64,000 bases of DNA. Source: Collybia mongolica (taxonomy: Eukaryota > Basidiomycota > Agaricomycetes > Agaricales > Clitocybaceae). A model generated the notes under the pieces. It had not been told where the DNA came from, searched no databases, and saw nothing but the letters and a program-made list of their open reading frames with translations. The translations under genes were made by a program, and so were the position numbers. The DNA lies in assembly GCA_013420905.1 (NCBI GenBank), contig JAAXNY010000001.1:1426001-1490000 (forward strand), given 5' to 3'. Of the stretch, positions 12,425 to 23,536 are shown in pieces; within the stretch, counting starts at the first letter, position 1, and each line of letters starts with the position of its first letter.

Positions 12425-14843
12425 ATGAACATGAACCCGGAGAAAACGTATGGGGTCACGGAGAATGACTTTTTCTAGTCAGTATTGATAGGTTCATGAG
12501 TCATGTTGATTCTAAAGATGTCACTCGAAAAGTTCCGTCCTTAACCTGAACAAAGCTACGTCACGGGCCGAAATCAACGAGAGACATCGTTCGCTGTCTC
12601 TTATTTTTCACCCCGACAAACAACAGGATGAAGACTCCAAGTCAATAGCGACTCAAAAATTCCTCGAGATTCAAAAAGCTTACCAGGGTCAGTCCCTCGT
12701 GTTTTCTTGCACCTCATCTAACAGGTTTACAGTGTTGTCCGACCCTTTTCTACGGTATATATAATTTTACCATCAAATTTCACCATATAGCATACTGATA
12801 ATAATTCAGAGAGGTATATGATATCCTAGGTATTTCGATTTCTACGCCGTCTCTTCCGAAAGGCCAATATCATCTTCCCAGGCGAAGAAGGTCTGGCTTT
12901 AAAATGGACACCCGATTTTCGCTGTAAAGACCCACAAGAGGTTTGATTTCCCCCCCCCCCCCGCCTACACAAATCTGATGGACTGATCCGGGCTATAGGT
13001 CCGAGGAATTCTGAAACAACTCAAGGACGATATCCGATATAAAAAACTCGATGAACGAATCCTGCCAAGAGGGGCTTTGACATGTGGAATCGACCTTTCA
13101 TCTCTATTTCGTGCGCAGACCGAATTCGATGAGGTTGATTGGCCAAGCCGAATGCTCCACCGATTAGAAGATATTCGGATTATGAACGCAGAGCTACGAC
13201 ATGCCGTGCAGGTGCGTGTCTTGCTACTTAACGCAAGTTCATAACACGATCAGGGTCCCAGAAAAGTATTGGTGATAAAACGAATATTATTCTCGAGTCA
13301 CGTATACATCGACAAGGGAGACTTAGTGCTCTCACGCTTCTAGGAACTGTCCGACACCAGTTCTCTCCGCGATTCAACTCGGAGGTATTATTCCAGGACC
13401 TCCGTTCAGCAAATTTTCGCTCAATTCGTTCCCCAGGCGGTGTTCAGTTTTCTCCATCCCCATGTGGTCCATTTGAGTGGTACATATCGTGAAAACGGCA
13501 ATGCAGCCAGTGTGCGGGCTTCCATCGCACCGGCTATCCTGCATCGCCTCCCACCATCGGTCACACTTTCTCTATCTCGTAAGTTATTCCGCCGGCGTCT
13601 GGAAGTGGCTTCCCTGGAGCTTCATGTCGGCCAACAACCACACCTTAAGCTCGAACTAACATCACCTACGATCTTTGGTATGGGATCCATCGATGGACCC
13701 CAAATGCAGGTGGATCCCTCAAATCCTCCGTCGACCTCTGGGACGAAGTTTGGTACCACACACAGAACGTTCGGCTTACATTTTGAATCCATCATTCCAA
13801 AGCTGTTCGGAGAGTGGGGTATAACGTTTGCTGAGCTTTCCCTGCGCTTCAAGGCGGGGTTTGAGTATGGCTTTGCGGGCTTTAATTGGGTACTTACAGG
13901 ATCGTGGTCGAACCAAATGACTGAAATGTCACTAGTAACGCATCTAAGCGGAATGGGCATTGTCACAGAACTAGAGTTGGTGCTTCCATTGTGCCACTGA
14001 ATGTCTAATGAGTTGTTTGACGCTCTAGCATTGCCCATATGGAACAACGGTTGTCTTTGCCGATTGTGCTAGCCCTGGAACCCAATCCTTCAATGCTATT
14101 CTGCGTACTGGTCGCTCCGTCGACTGTTTTGATGCTTGGCTATCATTTCATCATCAAACCTCGTCGACGCATGCAACGCCTGGCGTAAGCTATTCCTTTT
14201 ATGCCCCTTTCATGTAAGAAATATTGACAGCCAACCTGTTATATGTTACACGCGATGTCATCGAATTTAGTCATATCCGTGCTGCACGTCAAGCCTTAGA
14301 GGAAGAATCAGGAATGCGCAGACAGCGTGATGCAATTGCAGGTTTGCTCAAAGACACGGCGAGACGATCCCAGCAAGCTGAATCAAACAAGGAAGGTAGG
14401 CTCTTCCTTTCTTTCGATGTGACATTCGTTCAATGCTATCGAAGGTCTCATCATTTTGGAAGCAACATATGGTGCGGTTGAAAACGGAGACGGAGTCAAT
14501 GACCTTGTTATAGACGTGACCGTTCCACTCCAGGCGTTAGTACGCAATTCCCAGCTTTGTATCCCAACCTCACAAACGAAGGTAGGTGTCTTTTGACATC
14601 ACCACTGATAGGCCAGTGCATTAAGCCTCTCAATTCTATATGACAGCTGGGCATACAAGGTTTCAGCGATCCTGCACCTTTCGTTGATAAGGAACTGCAT
14701 ATCCGCTATTCATTCCGAGGCCAAATGCACTATGCAGAAATACCAGATCATTTCCCTGTGGTACTACCGTTAGAAGGTAAATTTATATTATTGCCACAAG
14801 GCGTTAGTTGATCGTGTTTTGGACAGAACATCTTGTAAAATAA
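12425..14843 (+). CDS. DNAJC11-like mitochondrial J-domain protein
   Basis: J protein of the DNAJC11 type, associated in animals with MICOS/cristae organisation at the mitochondrial outer membrane (family knowledge). The first exon starts MNMNPEKTYG at 12425 and reads to NDFF. A short intron then joins to YSVLNLNKATSRAEINERHR and the J-domain HPDK motif near 12610. Small exons give VLSDPFLR, EVYDILG and EEGLALKWTPDFRCKDPQE, joined by introns of about 50-110 bases. The middle exons (13020-14000) are beta-rich. A hydrophobic segment near 14080-14150 is followed by basic residues. The C-terminal DUF3395-type domain ends VTVPLQALVRNSQLCIP, GFSDPAPFVDKELHIRYSF, EIPDHFPVVLPLEEHLVK, stop 14841-14843. 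An alternative start is 12431. Domain order and length fit an intact family member. Some exon limits around 13200-13440 are uncertain. Confidence 0.85.
12950..12962 (+). repeat. Poly-C tract in J-protein intron
   Basis: A run of 13 C residues directly inside the intron that follows the PQE codons of the DNAJC11-like gene. It lies between donor and acceptor, so length variation should not alter the protein. It is a likely polymorphic or error-prone site. Confidence 0.9.
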
Positions 14844-16829
14844 TACACCAGAATCTTATATCAATAATACCTACTTATTTTTTCGTTTTAAACTCAACGA
14901 CCTCAGCAAGACTTGTCCTTTCCCTGGTAAATATTATTTTACATCACATATCACCCTCTTTTCGCCTCAAATTGGCCCCACTCCGCCAATTTTCTGGGCC
15001 GGTGATACTTGTTTAGAATCATGGAATTTCCATTTTTTGCTTCTATCATGGGCGACCAACTCCACGAACTCACATGCACCATCATTCTAGAAAGTTCCCA
15101 ACGACCAGGTCAGGCTTGTCTCACACCGATGGCGAACTCCGTGGACCGCCTCCCTGAACCTTGATATTAAAGTTCGCGTGGAAAAATCGTTCAATCCCGT
15201 CAACCCTTTCAGGTAATGGTTAGCCGTGATGTTTTCTCTCGGAATGCGGCATCAATGTCGGTGCCGTCGTTTCTTCCTATACATTTAAATCTGGGTCTGG
15301 TCAGCATCAAAGGGACCGGGTTAGAAACCACTCCTGTTCGAGAATTGACGAGTCCCTATGTCACTTAGTGAGATATACGGCTTTGATTGGGGCAGGCAGT
15401 CCCATGCTGTAGTACTGCTGTCATTGTACGGCGACCGGAAATGTCCATTCCATCAAAATATCCGACCGAGCCTGTGGTCGCTGGCTCTCGTAAACGTGGC
15501 TTTCCACACTCTAGGAACCTTCTCAAAGACTAGATCGTCAACGTGGTGGGAAAAATCCCAAGAAGATCTGCCCAAATTGAAGTTTACCGTCTTCACGCAG
15601 GTCAAATCAGAATGATCTTTTGCGTCACGAAGAGGTCGAGGCGCTTAAACGAAACGTCTTACCCCCACCAATGTCAATGCATTCGGCGATAGATCAAAGC
15701 CTGGGCCATATTTATAGCTATCAAGCGAGTCCAGCTACTCCGTCTCGTGTAAGATTCCTGGTGATTTACAACCGAGATTTAGAACTTTGCACCTGTGATG
15801 GTGCCGCACCCGGTCTCGAGGCAAAACCCTAAAAGCCCCCTTTCATATATACCCAGATTAAGGATTATTAAACAAGGAAATCAGGGTACAGGACTGTCCC
15901 CGCTCCACCCTCGGATCGATAACGCCTGATTGCATTTATATTGGTCCCCTCCATCTGGATGCTAATGAAGCATCAGGAGATCACACATCGGCGGTCCATT
16001 GGAGACTTTACAGGCTAAAATCAATGCAAACCTAAAGTGTAACGGGCTTACTCGAGTCTCGAAGTTGGGAGCCTGTATTCAAGAGGTTCATCATTGACAT
16101 GATCACAAACGTATCGTAAACTTTTACGTATGTCTTGATCGGTTACACGACCTGGCAGCCTGTTAAAGGGGCCCGCGCACCCGGCTTGCCAACGGACTCC
16201 ATGTCCAGTTGGAGAGTGTGAGAGAAAGGGCTGGGTGCAGTCTTCGCCATGACATTCTGCATCAACATTTCGGATGCGTCAACTCTGTACCAAAAAGAAT
16301 GAAGCCATTTTTGATCATTGATGGTTCGGGACTTATGGTTCGAGGTTGGAATTTATAGTTCATTTACACTTCGAGCATGTTGTTTTCATGGAGATCGCTG
16401 ATCTCAGATAGCCTCCTCTGATGGATGAAGTCAAAGTCAGCGATTATCCCGATTAACTGGTAGACCTCAGGTACACAAGGTACAAACAAAACGGTAATTC
16501 CTTTCGACGGTACCCGCTCCGTTCTTCCAGCGACACACCAGTCACCGCTTCTTGTATAATTCTTTGCCGTGAGAATGGCTTGTACACCCGAATGCCTTCT
16601 TACGTTCATTCCCTGACTTCGAAGGTTCAGTACATGTGGTCAATCAGTCGTAATGCAAACTCGAATTATAATTCTCGGATTCACATATTCGTTCCTTGGT
16701 TGTCCCTGTGTTAGCTGCCAAAGCCACATTAGGGTTCTCAACAGATCATAAATATCAGGTAAAGGTCAACCGTCACCCCCTTCCACCATTCATTCACCAG
16801 TCACTCAACCAGAGCCTCTTCAAGTTCAT
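14844..16829. other. Long leader upstream of the WOPR gene
   Basis: Nearly 2 kb without a gene I can name. It holds medium open stretches: 15358-15615 plus, 15620-15832 plus and 16364-16609 minus. The 15230-15360 segment also has a codon-like run ending TSPYVT, but none joins into a known family. The stretch may be a decayed gene, or a long 5' UTR and promoter of the WOPR regulator, a class whose master-regulator members elsewhere have very long upstream regions. Confidence 0.4.
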
Positions 16830-18183
16830 ATGCAGCGACCAACACTACAGAATGTCCGCATTCGTTCGACTCGCGACGCTTTACAGGTCTTCAACGCCGT
16901 GGCCAACAACCATTTGCCATTAATCACTCGCCGCCTTGATGCTGAAGAGCGAAGGGCAATCATTTCAGGAAATGTTTACGTGTGGTAAGTGAGCCGGGCA
17001 GTATCACACTCGTATGTCGTTTGTTCACTGTAACTCTAATGCCAGGGAGGAGCGTGGTGCCAGTACAGAACCCACAGGACTTGGAATGGAAAGATGGTGG
17101 GTGCAATAAAGTTTTTCAAGTGAACTGAGTCAAGATCACGATTCCATCACGTGCCCGCTCATAGGACTGACGGAATGGGTTGGGGTCCAAGCCGTGAGTT
17201 GCAACCTTCATGTCAGATAGCATCGTTGAGTGCATATTGATGGACTAGGCTACTAGGGGTTCGAGATGTACAGCTCTTTTTTCCGAAAAGGCTAGGTTTT
17301 CACTGATCAATAATTACTACCCACAGGAATTTCTCTTTTATCACCAGAAGGAATCTGATATAAGCGACGACCTTATCAACCCAGTGACACCATGGGCCCA
17401 AATGATACGGTGGGAGGAGCTGATTTCAAACTTCGAGAGTGAACTAATTACCCATTTTATAGAAAGCGAGAACTGTCTGGATCACGGATGCCTGGGAGCG
17501 TTTATTCATCCCCTCAAGCCTCGGAATCCGAGCGCCTAGTCAAGCAAACCTACAGCGTCCACGTATCCCTTCCTCTTGATCGACCACGAGGAATAATCCG
17601 GAAATGGCATCTTAGTGAGGACATGATTAGTTCACGATAAACAATGATTTCTAAATAACGCCTTACAGCTGCCTATTTTAGCCAACAGCGACTGGATGCG
17701 TTGGAAACCATTGACAGCATTCGTGGCATCGGTGATGCCGTTGTCCCTGATGGTTGGTTCAGAAGTGCGCGTGCAGGAAAAATCAGACGCGACAACCGGA
17801 ACCCCGGAAAAAACCCCCAGCCCTTGTCTGAGGGCGGGCCTCTATCGTCGTCATCTATTATAAAACCTACCTATTCCTCGTCTCCGACGAACTCTCGATA
17901 CCTCCCCTCTACCTCTTCTCACCGCCATGGATCATTGTCCCCCCCTCTATCTGACCATTCGAGCACCTCGTCACAATCCGGTACCCCAAATGTACCTTCT
18001 GGATCTCGTCCCCCAGCAAAGTTGGTGCCTCTTGAATACCTCCAGAATATATCTGGATCTCGACGTAACCCCGTCGATGAGCAGCTATTGAGTCGATTTT
18101 CATCGAAGACCCTAGCTCCAACCCCTTCGGTACGGCCACCATCTACAGATTCTGGGCCGCATGATTTTTCTCCGCAACACTGA
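16830..18183 (+). CDS. WOPR (Gti1/Pac2) transcription regulator
   Basis: Fungus-specific DNA-binding regulator of the Wor1/Ryp1/Gti1/Pac2 class, which controls morphology and development. The start at 16830 gives MQRPTLQNVRIRSTRDALQV, then VFNAVANNHLPLITRRLDAE, the WOPRa box. GNVYVWEERG, GLGMERWTDGMGWGPSRVRD and EFLFYHQKE follow, assembled over three introns near 16985-17045, 17097-17163 and 17194-17252, and a fourth ending at 17327. WOPRb carries KRELSGSRMPG, LVKQTYSVHVSLP and KWHLTAYFSQQRLDALETID. The C-terminal third (from about 17740) is low-complexity Ser/Pro-rich and basic, likely a regulatory tail, stop at 18181-18183. It appears intact. The long 5' region is noted separately. The targets cannot be told from sequence. 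Confidence 0.9.
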
Positions 18184-18599
18184 AACACTCGATGCCCTCA
18201 TGGGATCTCAGAATTTTAACTTTATGGGAAGCACAGAAAATCTGGACTTTTAAATTTCCCGGCGTGCAAGGACTTAGAGAGTGAACTTTATGTTTACCGT
18301 CTTATTTTAGTTCTTCACATCATGGTACAATTGCGGGTATTGGGCAAGGTGCGCTCAGGAAATTAACTATGTAGATGAAACCTATATTTATAGCGCCAGG
18401 CCCCGATCACACGATCAATTGAAGGGTTATGTAATCATTGAAAAGGAGTCAATGTGATCGTTTCATTGCAGAATTTCTGACCAACAGCGTGAACACCAAT
18501 TGCAAATCCATAACTGACGTCCATGGACGAGAACATGACATAAATGACCGTTTACGTCTCCCAAGACCAGTACTTTCCTTTGAATTTGTAGTATCAACC

Positions 18600-21275
18600 A
18601 TGCAACCATCGTGTACAAACCCGAGTAAACCTGCCGTTCGTGTGCTCTACTGGTTTCGTACAGATCTTCGGTTACACTCTTCTCCGGCACTACATGCTGC
18701 CTTTGCATTACAGCCTGAAGTCATCTTTCCAGTGAGTATAACTGCTATCAAACTTCGCTCCAAAGTCTCACGGTTCGATTCCGTGGCCCTAAGGTTTGGA
18801 CATGGGATCCAAACTACATTTTTGCTCATAGAGTAGGCGTCAATCGGTATGTAAACCGACTATGATGATACGCCGCCGCATTCACACATGGACATAGCTT
18901 TAGTTTCCTTCTAGAATGCATGCAAGATCTTTCGGCGTCACTCACAGCCTTGAACCCAAACACGAAGTTACTTGTAGTGCGGGGTGCACCTCAGGCAGTT
19001 CTCCCCATGCTATTTCAGGAATGGCGCATCTCTCACATTGTTTACGAGATAGACCGAGCTGGGTACGGTGCACGGCGCGATTTCCAGGTCTCCGCCTTAG
19101 CTTCTCAGGCAGGGGTTAAAGTTATATCAGTTGTTGGAAACACACTATACGACCCGAAGGAGGTGGTAGAGTTAAACGGTGGTAAAGCCACATTATCTCT
19201 GACCTCCTGGCATGCGGTGTGTATTGAGAGACTTCCCAGGCACGACAAAGTGGTTAACATAATCCCCGTTCACAGGCCGTCAAGAAATGTCCACAACCAG
19301 CCCGTCCTTTGCCAGCTCCAATAACCTTTCCTCCTCTGGGAGACACATCATTCTCACAAGCATATACCGGCCTGGATGTTCCCATTGTCTACTCCACAGA
19401 CCTAAACAGCGGTACAAGAAATAAAAATGTCACCTGCTTTGGTGATTGTCACCACAAGTAACGAAATTTAGTTTTACTGATTTTTCCGATTCATCAGATA
19501 CACTCTCAGGGCCCAAGGGGGAATTTGAAATTCCTACTCTTGACGAGTTAGGTATATCGAGGCCGACGACATCGATTCGTGGTGGCGAATCGGAAGCTTT
19601 GCGCCGTTTAGCTGTCTACTGCGCTGATAAGGATCGCGTGGCCTACTTCTCCAAACCTCGGACTAGTCCTGCAGAGTTTGATCCCCCGGAGACAACATTA
19701 CTCTCCCCATTCCTTAAATTCGGTTGCTTGAGCGTCCATGAGTTTTTTTGGCGCGTGCGAGATACTGTGGCCTCTTGGGAATTAAGTGGGTCAAGCAAGA
19801 AGTCCGCCACTAAAGGTAATTATAATCACGTCCATAATGCCATGCTCCTCGTTGACGTGACAAACATCAGAACCAGAAAACCTTCAAGGCCAGCTCTACT
19901 TTAGAGAGATGTATAACGTTGCCGAATATGCACAAGGAATTCATTTTGGACAGCTTTACAACAATTCTATATGTCGGTAAGGCTGTATTTGTATTCTGTG
20001 CTACACTGCTCTGAATGTCAACGTACCTAGTTTCATAGACTGGGATTTACGAGTGCGTTCAAATCTGTAAAATTGATTTTTATTTATTAAAAAAAAGAAT
20101 TCTATAGGATGAATATGGACAAGATGGATTGAAGGTTATACCACGCCCACCGGGAGACCCTAAGGCAGAAGAGTGGCTCTTGGCATGGGTACACAATTTG
20201 GAACCGGTCCTGAGCGGCGTCTGATGCATTTTTTATTTCCAGAAAGAAGGGCGGACGGGTTTCCCTTGGATTGATGCCATAATGCGGCAGTTGAAGCAAG
20301 AGGGGTGGATACATCACCTCGCAAGGCATTCAGTCGCCGTGAGTTTTTGACGCCTGCTTTCGCCTTTAAGGTCAATTAAACAAACCCCTTGTAGTGTTTC
20401 CTCACACGCGGACAATGTTATATCTCATGGGAGCGTGGCGCTGAAGTATTTGACGGTAAGCTCAGTGGAGAAATTTCTCCAATGGAGTGGAAAAGACGTA
20501 TTAATGTTGACAGAATATTTACTCGACTGGGATCCGTGTGCTAATCCTGGAAATTGGATGTGTGAGCCACTGATATCTGATTTTTTAAGTCTTCAGCCGT
20601 TCTTCGGCGTATTAAAACAACCCTGACAGGGCTTTCTGCTTCGGCATTTTATCATATGTACTGCAAGTGCGGCCCGATCGCACTTCACTTCACCCGCTGA
20701 TACCAACCTGACAGATCGAGTTTACGGTGTTCAGTCGTTTCCGAAAAAATACGACAAAACGGGCAGGCTCGTGCGTAAATTTTGTCCGGAGTTGTCCAAG
20801 TTCCCAGATCAAGTAAGCATTTATACGTCAACCTTTGACTTGTGAGTCGCATGTCTGATTCTCCTACGAGTTCATCTACGCTCCCCACCTGGCACCATTG
20901 GAAGTTCAACAATGTGCAGACTGCATAATCGGCCGAGATTATCCCATGCCGATCCTTGATGATGTTGTGGAGAAGGAACGCTGCATGGCTCGACTCAAGG
21001 TTGTGTATTCATTTGGGTTTTATGGTTCGGACGAAGCGGTCTTGAATGGAACCGCCGACAGCTTGCTCAAAGAAGGGTATCGTCAAGCGCTCGCGGGAAT
21101 TAAGTCCGATAAGAAACAGGGTCAGAAGAGGAAGCGTCGGACTGTGAGCGGCGGTGATGGATCATCGCCGTCCAACCTGACAACGGACGTCAAAACTATG
21201 GCCACCAAAGAGTCGAGACATGGTTCAAGAAGCATCGAAGAATTTTTGACGAGGAAAAAGAAAAAAAGAGATTGA
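18600..21275 (+). CDS. (6-4) photolyase / animal-type cryptochrome
   Basis: FAD flavoprotein of the (6-4) photolyase/cryptochrome family, acting in light-driven repair of UV photoproducts or in light sensing. The N-terminal photolyase alpha/beta domain reads [20 protein letters not shown], then [15 protein letters not shown] and [10 protein letters not shown]. The FAD-binding part includes [33 protein letters not shown] followed by ARHSVACFLTRG, and [20 protein letters not shown]. The two histidines of the HHLARH motif, diagnostic for (6-4) photolyases, are both present. The lysine-rich C-terminal tail (21110-21275) with KRKRR looks like a nuclear localisation signal. The start at 18600 begins right before the domain; an in-frame ATG at 18438 would add 54 residues. 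There are many short introns, and no lesion was seen. Repair versus photoreceptor role is not decidable here. Confidence 0.92.
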
Positions 21276-21417
21276 GCAGACCATGAGCTCCAATAATTAC
21301 AATAGCCCCTATTCTAGACTAGTCATGACGTAACAATAATACACGCCTTATGTCAGCATACAGCGAACAGTTTGAAGTCTTGACTGAAACCAGAAGGTCG
21401 TCCAAAGTCCAAGCATA

Positions 21418-23319
21418 ATGTCAGGCCAAGGTTTCCTCTCAGAACATAAAGCGCGCGGCGCGAATAGGTCGACAAAAATTGCGGGAAAGCTGAAGGTGTT
21501 ACCTGAGCAGCCTGATTTACCTATGCTCGGCCGAAGTTCTTCGAAGGAACGCGATGAAAGCGTTGGAACAACTGGAGATAGTGATGAAGGAGATATTGAT
21601 GAGAACGAGGAGGGGGTAGAAGAGGTCGAGGTCCGTTTCTTGCTTGTTCGCCCGACTTGATACGTATGGAATACCAACGATAAAGATAGGTCTATAACCA
21701 AATATCTCTAATACCTCATGGAACGGCGCGAAGAGATGCGTTGAGACTCACGAAGAAGAAGGCTAAATCATTGCCTAGGGTGACTGGTTATGCGACGGCG
21801 AGGTACGTGATATTCACATTTTACTGGACCTTGAGGCAAACTTGAACACCTCGTAGTTCATATCGCATGGATGATTTGATGAAATTCTTTAATGCTCGGC
21901 GGACTGCATACCACACGAATCCGAAACAAATTGACGAAGTGATCTACACGCCATACGTGTATGACCCCCCTCCTAATATACACAACTCTCGGACTTCTTA
22001 TACCGCGACAGGCGACCTCTTGGGGATCCCTGAATTGCAGGAAGATGAAGAAGTTGAAGAAGTAGCTGTGCATAAGAAGAGGGTCAGCAAATTTGATACG
22101 ACGGCAACAGAAGCCGAAATTTTCTTGTTTGAGTACGGAACGGTAGTGATTTGGGGTATGACAGAGGCGCAGGAGAGACGGTTTTTATCATCATTGTATG
22201 TCAAGTTCATCAAGTTGACCTGAATTTCAATGCTGATCGTTATAGAAAACGATTTGAAAATGAGAAACTGGGTCAGTATAATACTTTGTCTTGCCCTTTG
22301 GAATTCTAGTACTGATATCTCTCCCCCTAGCTCCCGAAAATGTGGAAATGGAAGATCTCAATTTTTATTATGCGAATTATAGCCGGTGAGTTTGGACTTA
22401 TATCTCGAGTACATGTGTTGAATACACCGTGATTTTCAGAATATACAATGATGTGATAACGCTCCGCAAAGGTTCTAGTTATATGTGCGTCCCGAAGTAG
22501 ACATCCCTACCGTCATTGACCATGTATCCACAGGACCAAACTCTCATTGTCGCATGCGATATCACAATCAGTAAAGATATCCCTGGTAATGTCCAATACA
22601 CCCCCATACATTTTTATATTAATTATGCTTAGTTCGAAGATCTAATATCAACCACCATAGAGGAAACTAATCACATCCCCGAAGTCATCAGTGAAACAGG
22701 AGAGATAGGAATGCCCCACAGAGGTACAGTTTGTCAGCTTACCGGTAATCATCCTTTAAATTCGTACTGCAGAGATTATGCAGAAAATAGGCAAGCTTTT
22801 CCTGTTAAGGACTAACATCAATTCCGTAGGGTCGGTGTTGGACTCACCGGTAAGCTGACTGGTCCTAAACTTGATGTGTTCCATCATCACTCATGTTGGT
22901 CGTAGGAGGTATTTTGGGTGAGGCGTCGTACCCTTGACGCCCCTTTACCGTTGCTCATTTGCTTTATGTTCAGAGTTTTCCAGACCTGCAACCACTCTAT
23001 GACGCAGCACGAAGCTATCTGGAAATCCCACAGAGGATAGACCTTCTCAACACCCGTGTTGAGGTAAGACCTCACACACCAACATTGCTTTCTTATAACT
23101 TCGGTATTCATGCATATTCCAGGTTCTACAAGACATGTTGCAGCTTTTAAAGGAATCTGTTTCCAGTAAGCACTCGGAGCGCTTAGAACAAATCATCATT
23201 GCTCTTATTGCGATTGAAATTGGTAAGGCCTTGCATAACAAATTTCAGGGTGACCCATTTTAATGATTCTCTCAGTCCTTGGAATCGTGACCATTCTCGT
23301 CGACCTGATGGCATACTAG
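21418..23319 (+). CDS. DUF155 protein (RMD1/RMD8/RMND1 family)
   Basis: Member of the RMND1/Rmd1 family; animal RMND1 supports mitochondrial translation, while the yeast Rmd1/Rmd8 roles are less clear. The N-terminal half is disordered, with Ser/Glu-rich text (GDSDEGDIDENEEGVEE) and basic patches. The DUF155 core follows: ATASSYRMDDLMKFFNARRT, EIFLFEYGTVVIWGMTEAQE, EMEDLNFYYANYSRIYNDVI, KLSLSHAISQSVKISLFED and HREIMQKIGKLFLLRTNINSVGSVLDSPEVFW. The C-terminus holds the hydrophobic segment IIIALIAIEIVLGIVTILVD, a single membrane anchor, and stops at 23317-23319 after LMAY. About nine short introns are needed. It is convergent with SEC5, whose stop is 218 bases away. It appears complete; the organelle is uncertain. 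Confidence 0.87.
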
Positions 23320-23536
23320 TTTTTCCTTCGACATATCCCTTTGACCGACCGCGCCGAACAAACGTTTTGTTTCAAGCATCGAGTTACTATCATGTATATA
23401 CCAATTGCGCCCATCTAGGGTCTTCGTGACATTGTTCATTATAATAAAGCTCGTAATTAAAAAAGAACTACAAATTCAGCATGGATGAAACGCCACGAAA
23501 CAATACAAATTAACCCACTGGGACTATTCAACACCA

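Noticed and set aside
18762..18790. tRNA-like T-arm (CACGG-TTCGATT-CCGTG) in the photolyase gene
   Set aside because: It lies in the first intron, and I found no matching D-arm, anticodon arm or acceptor stem around it. A chance hairpin is more likely.
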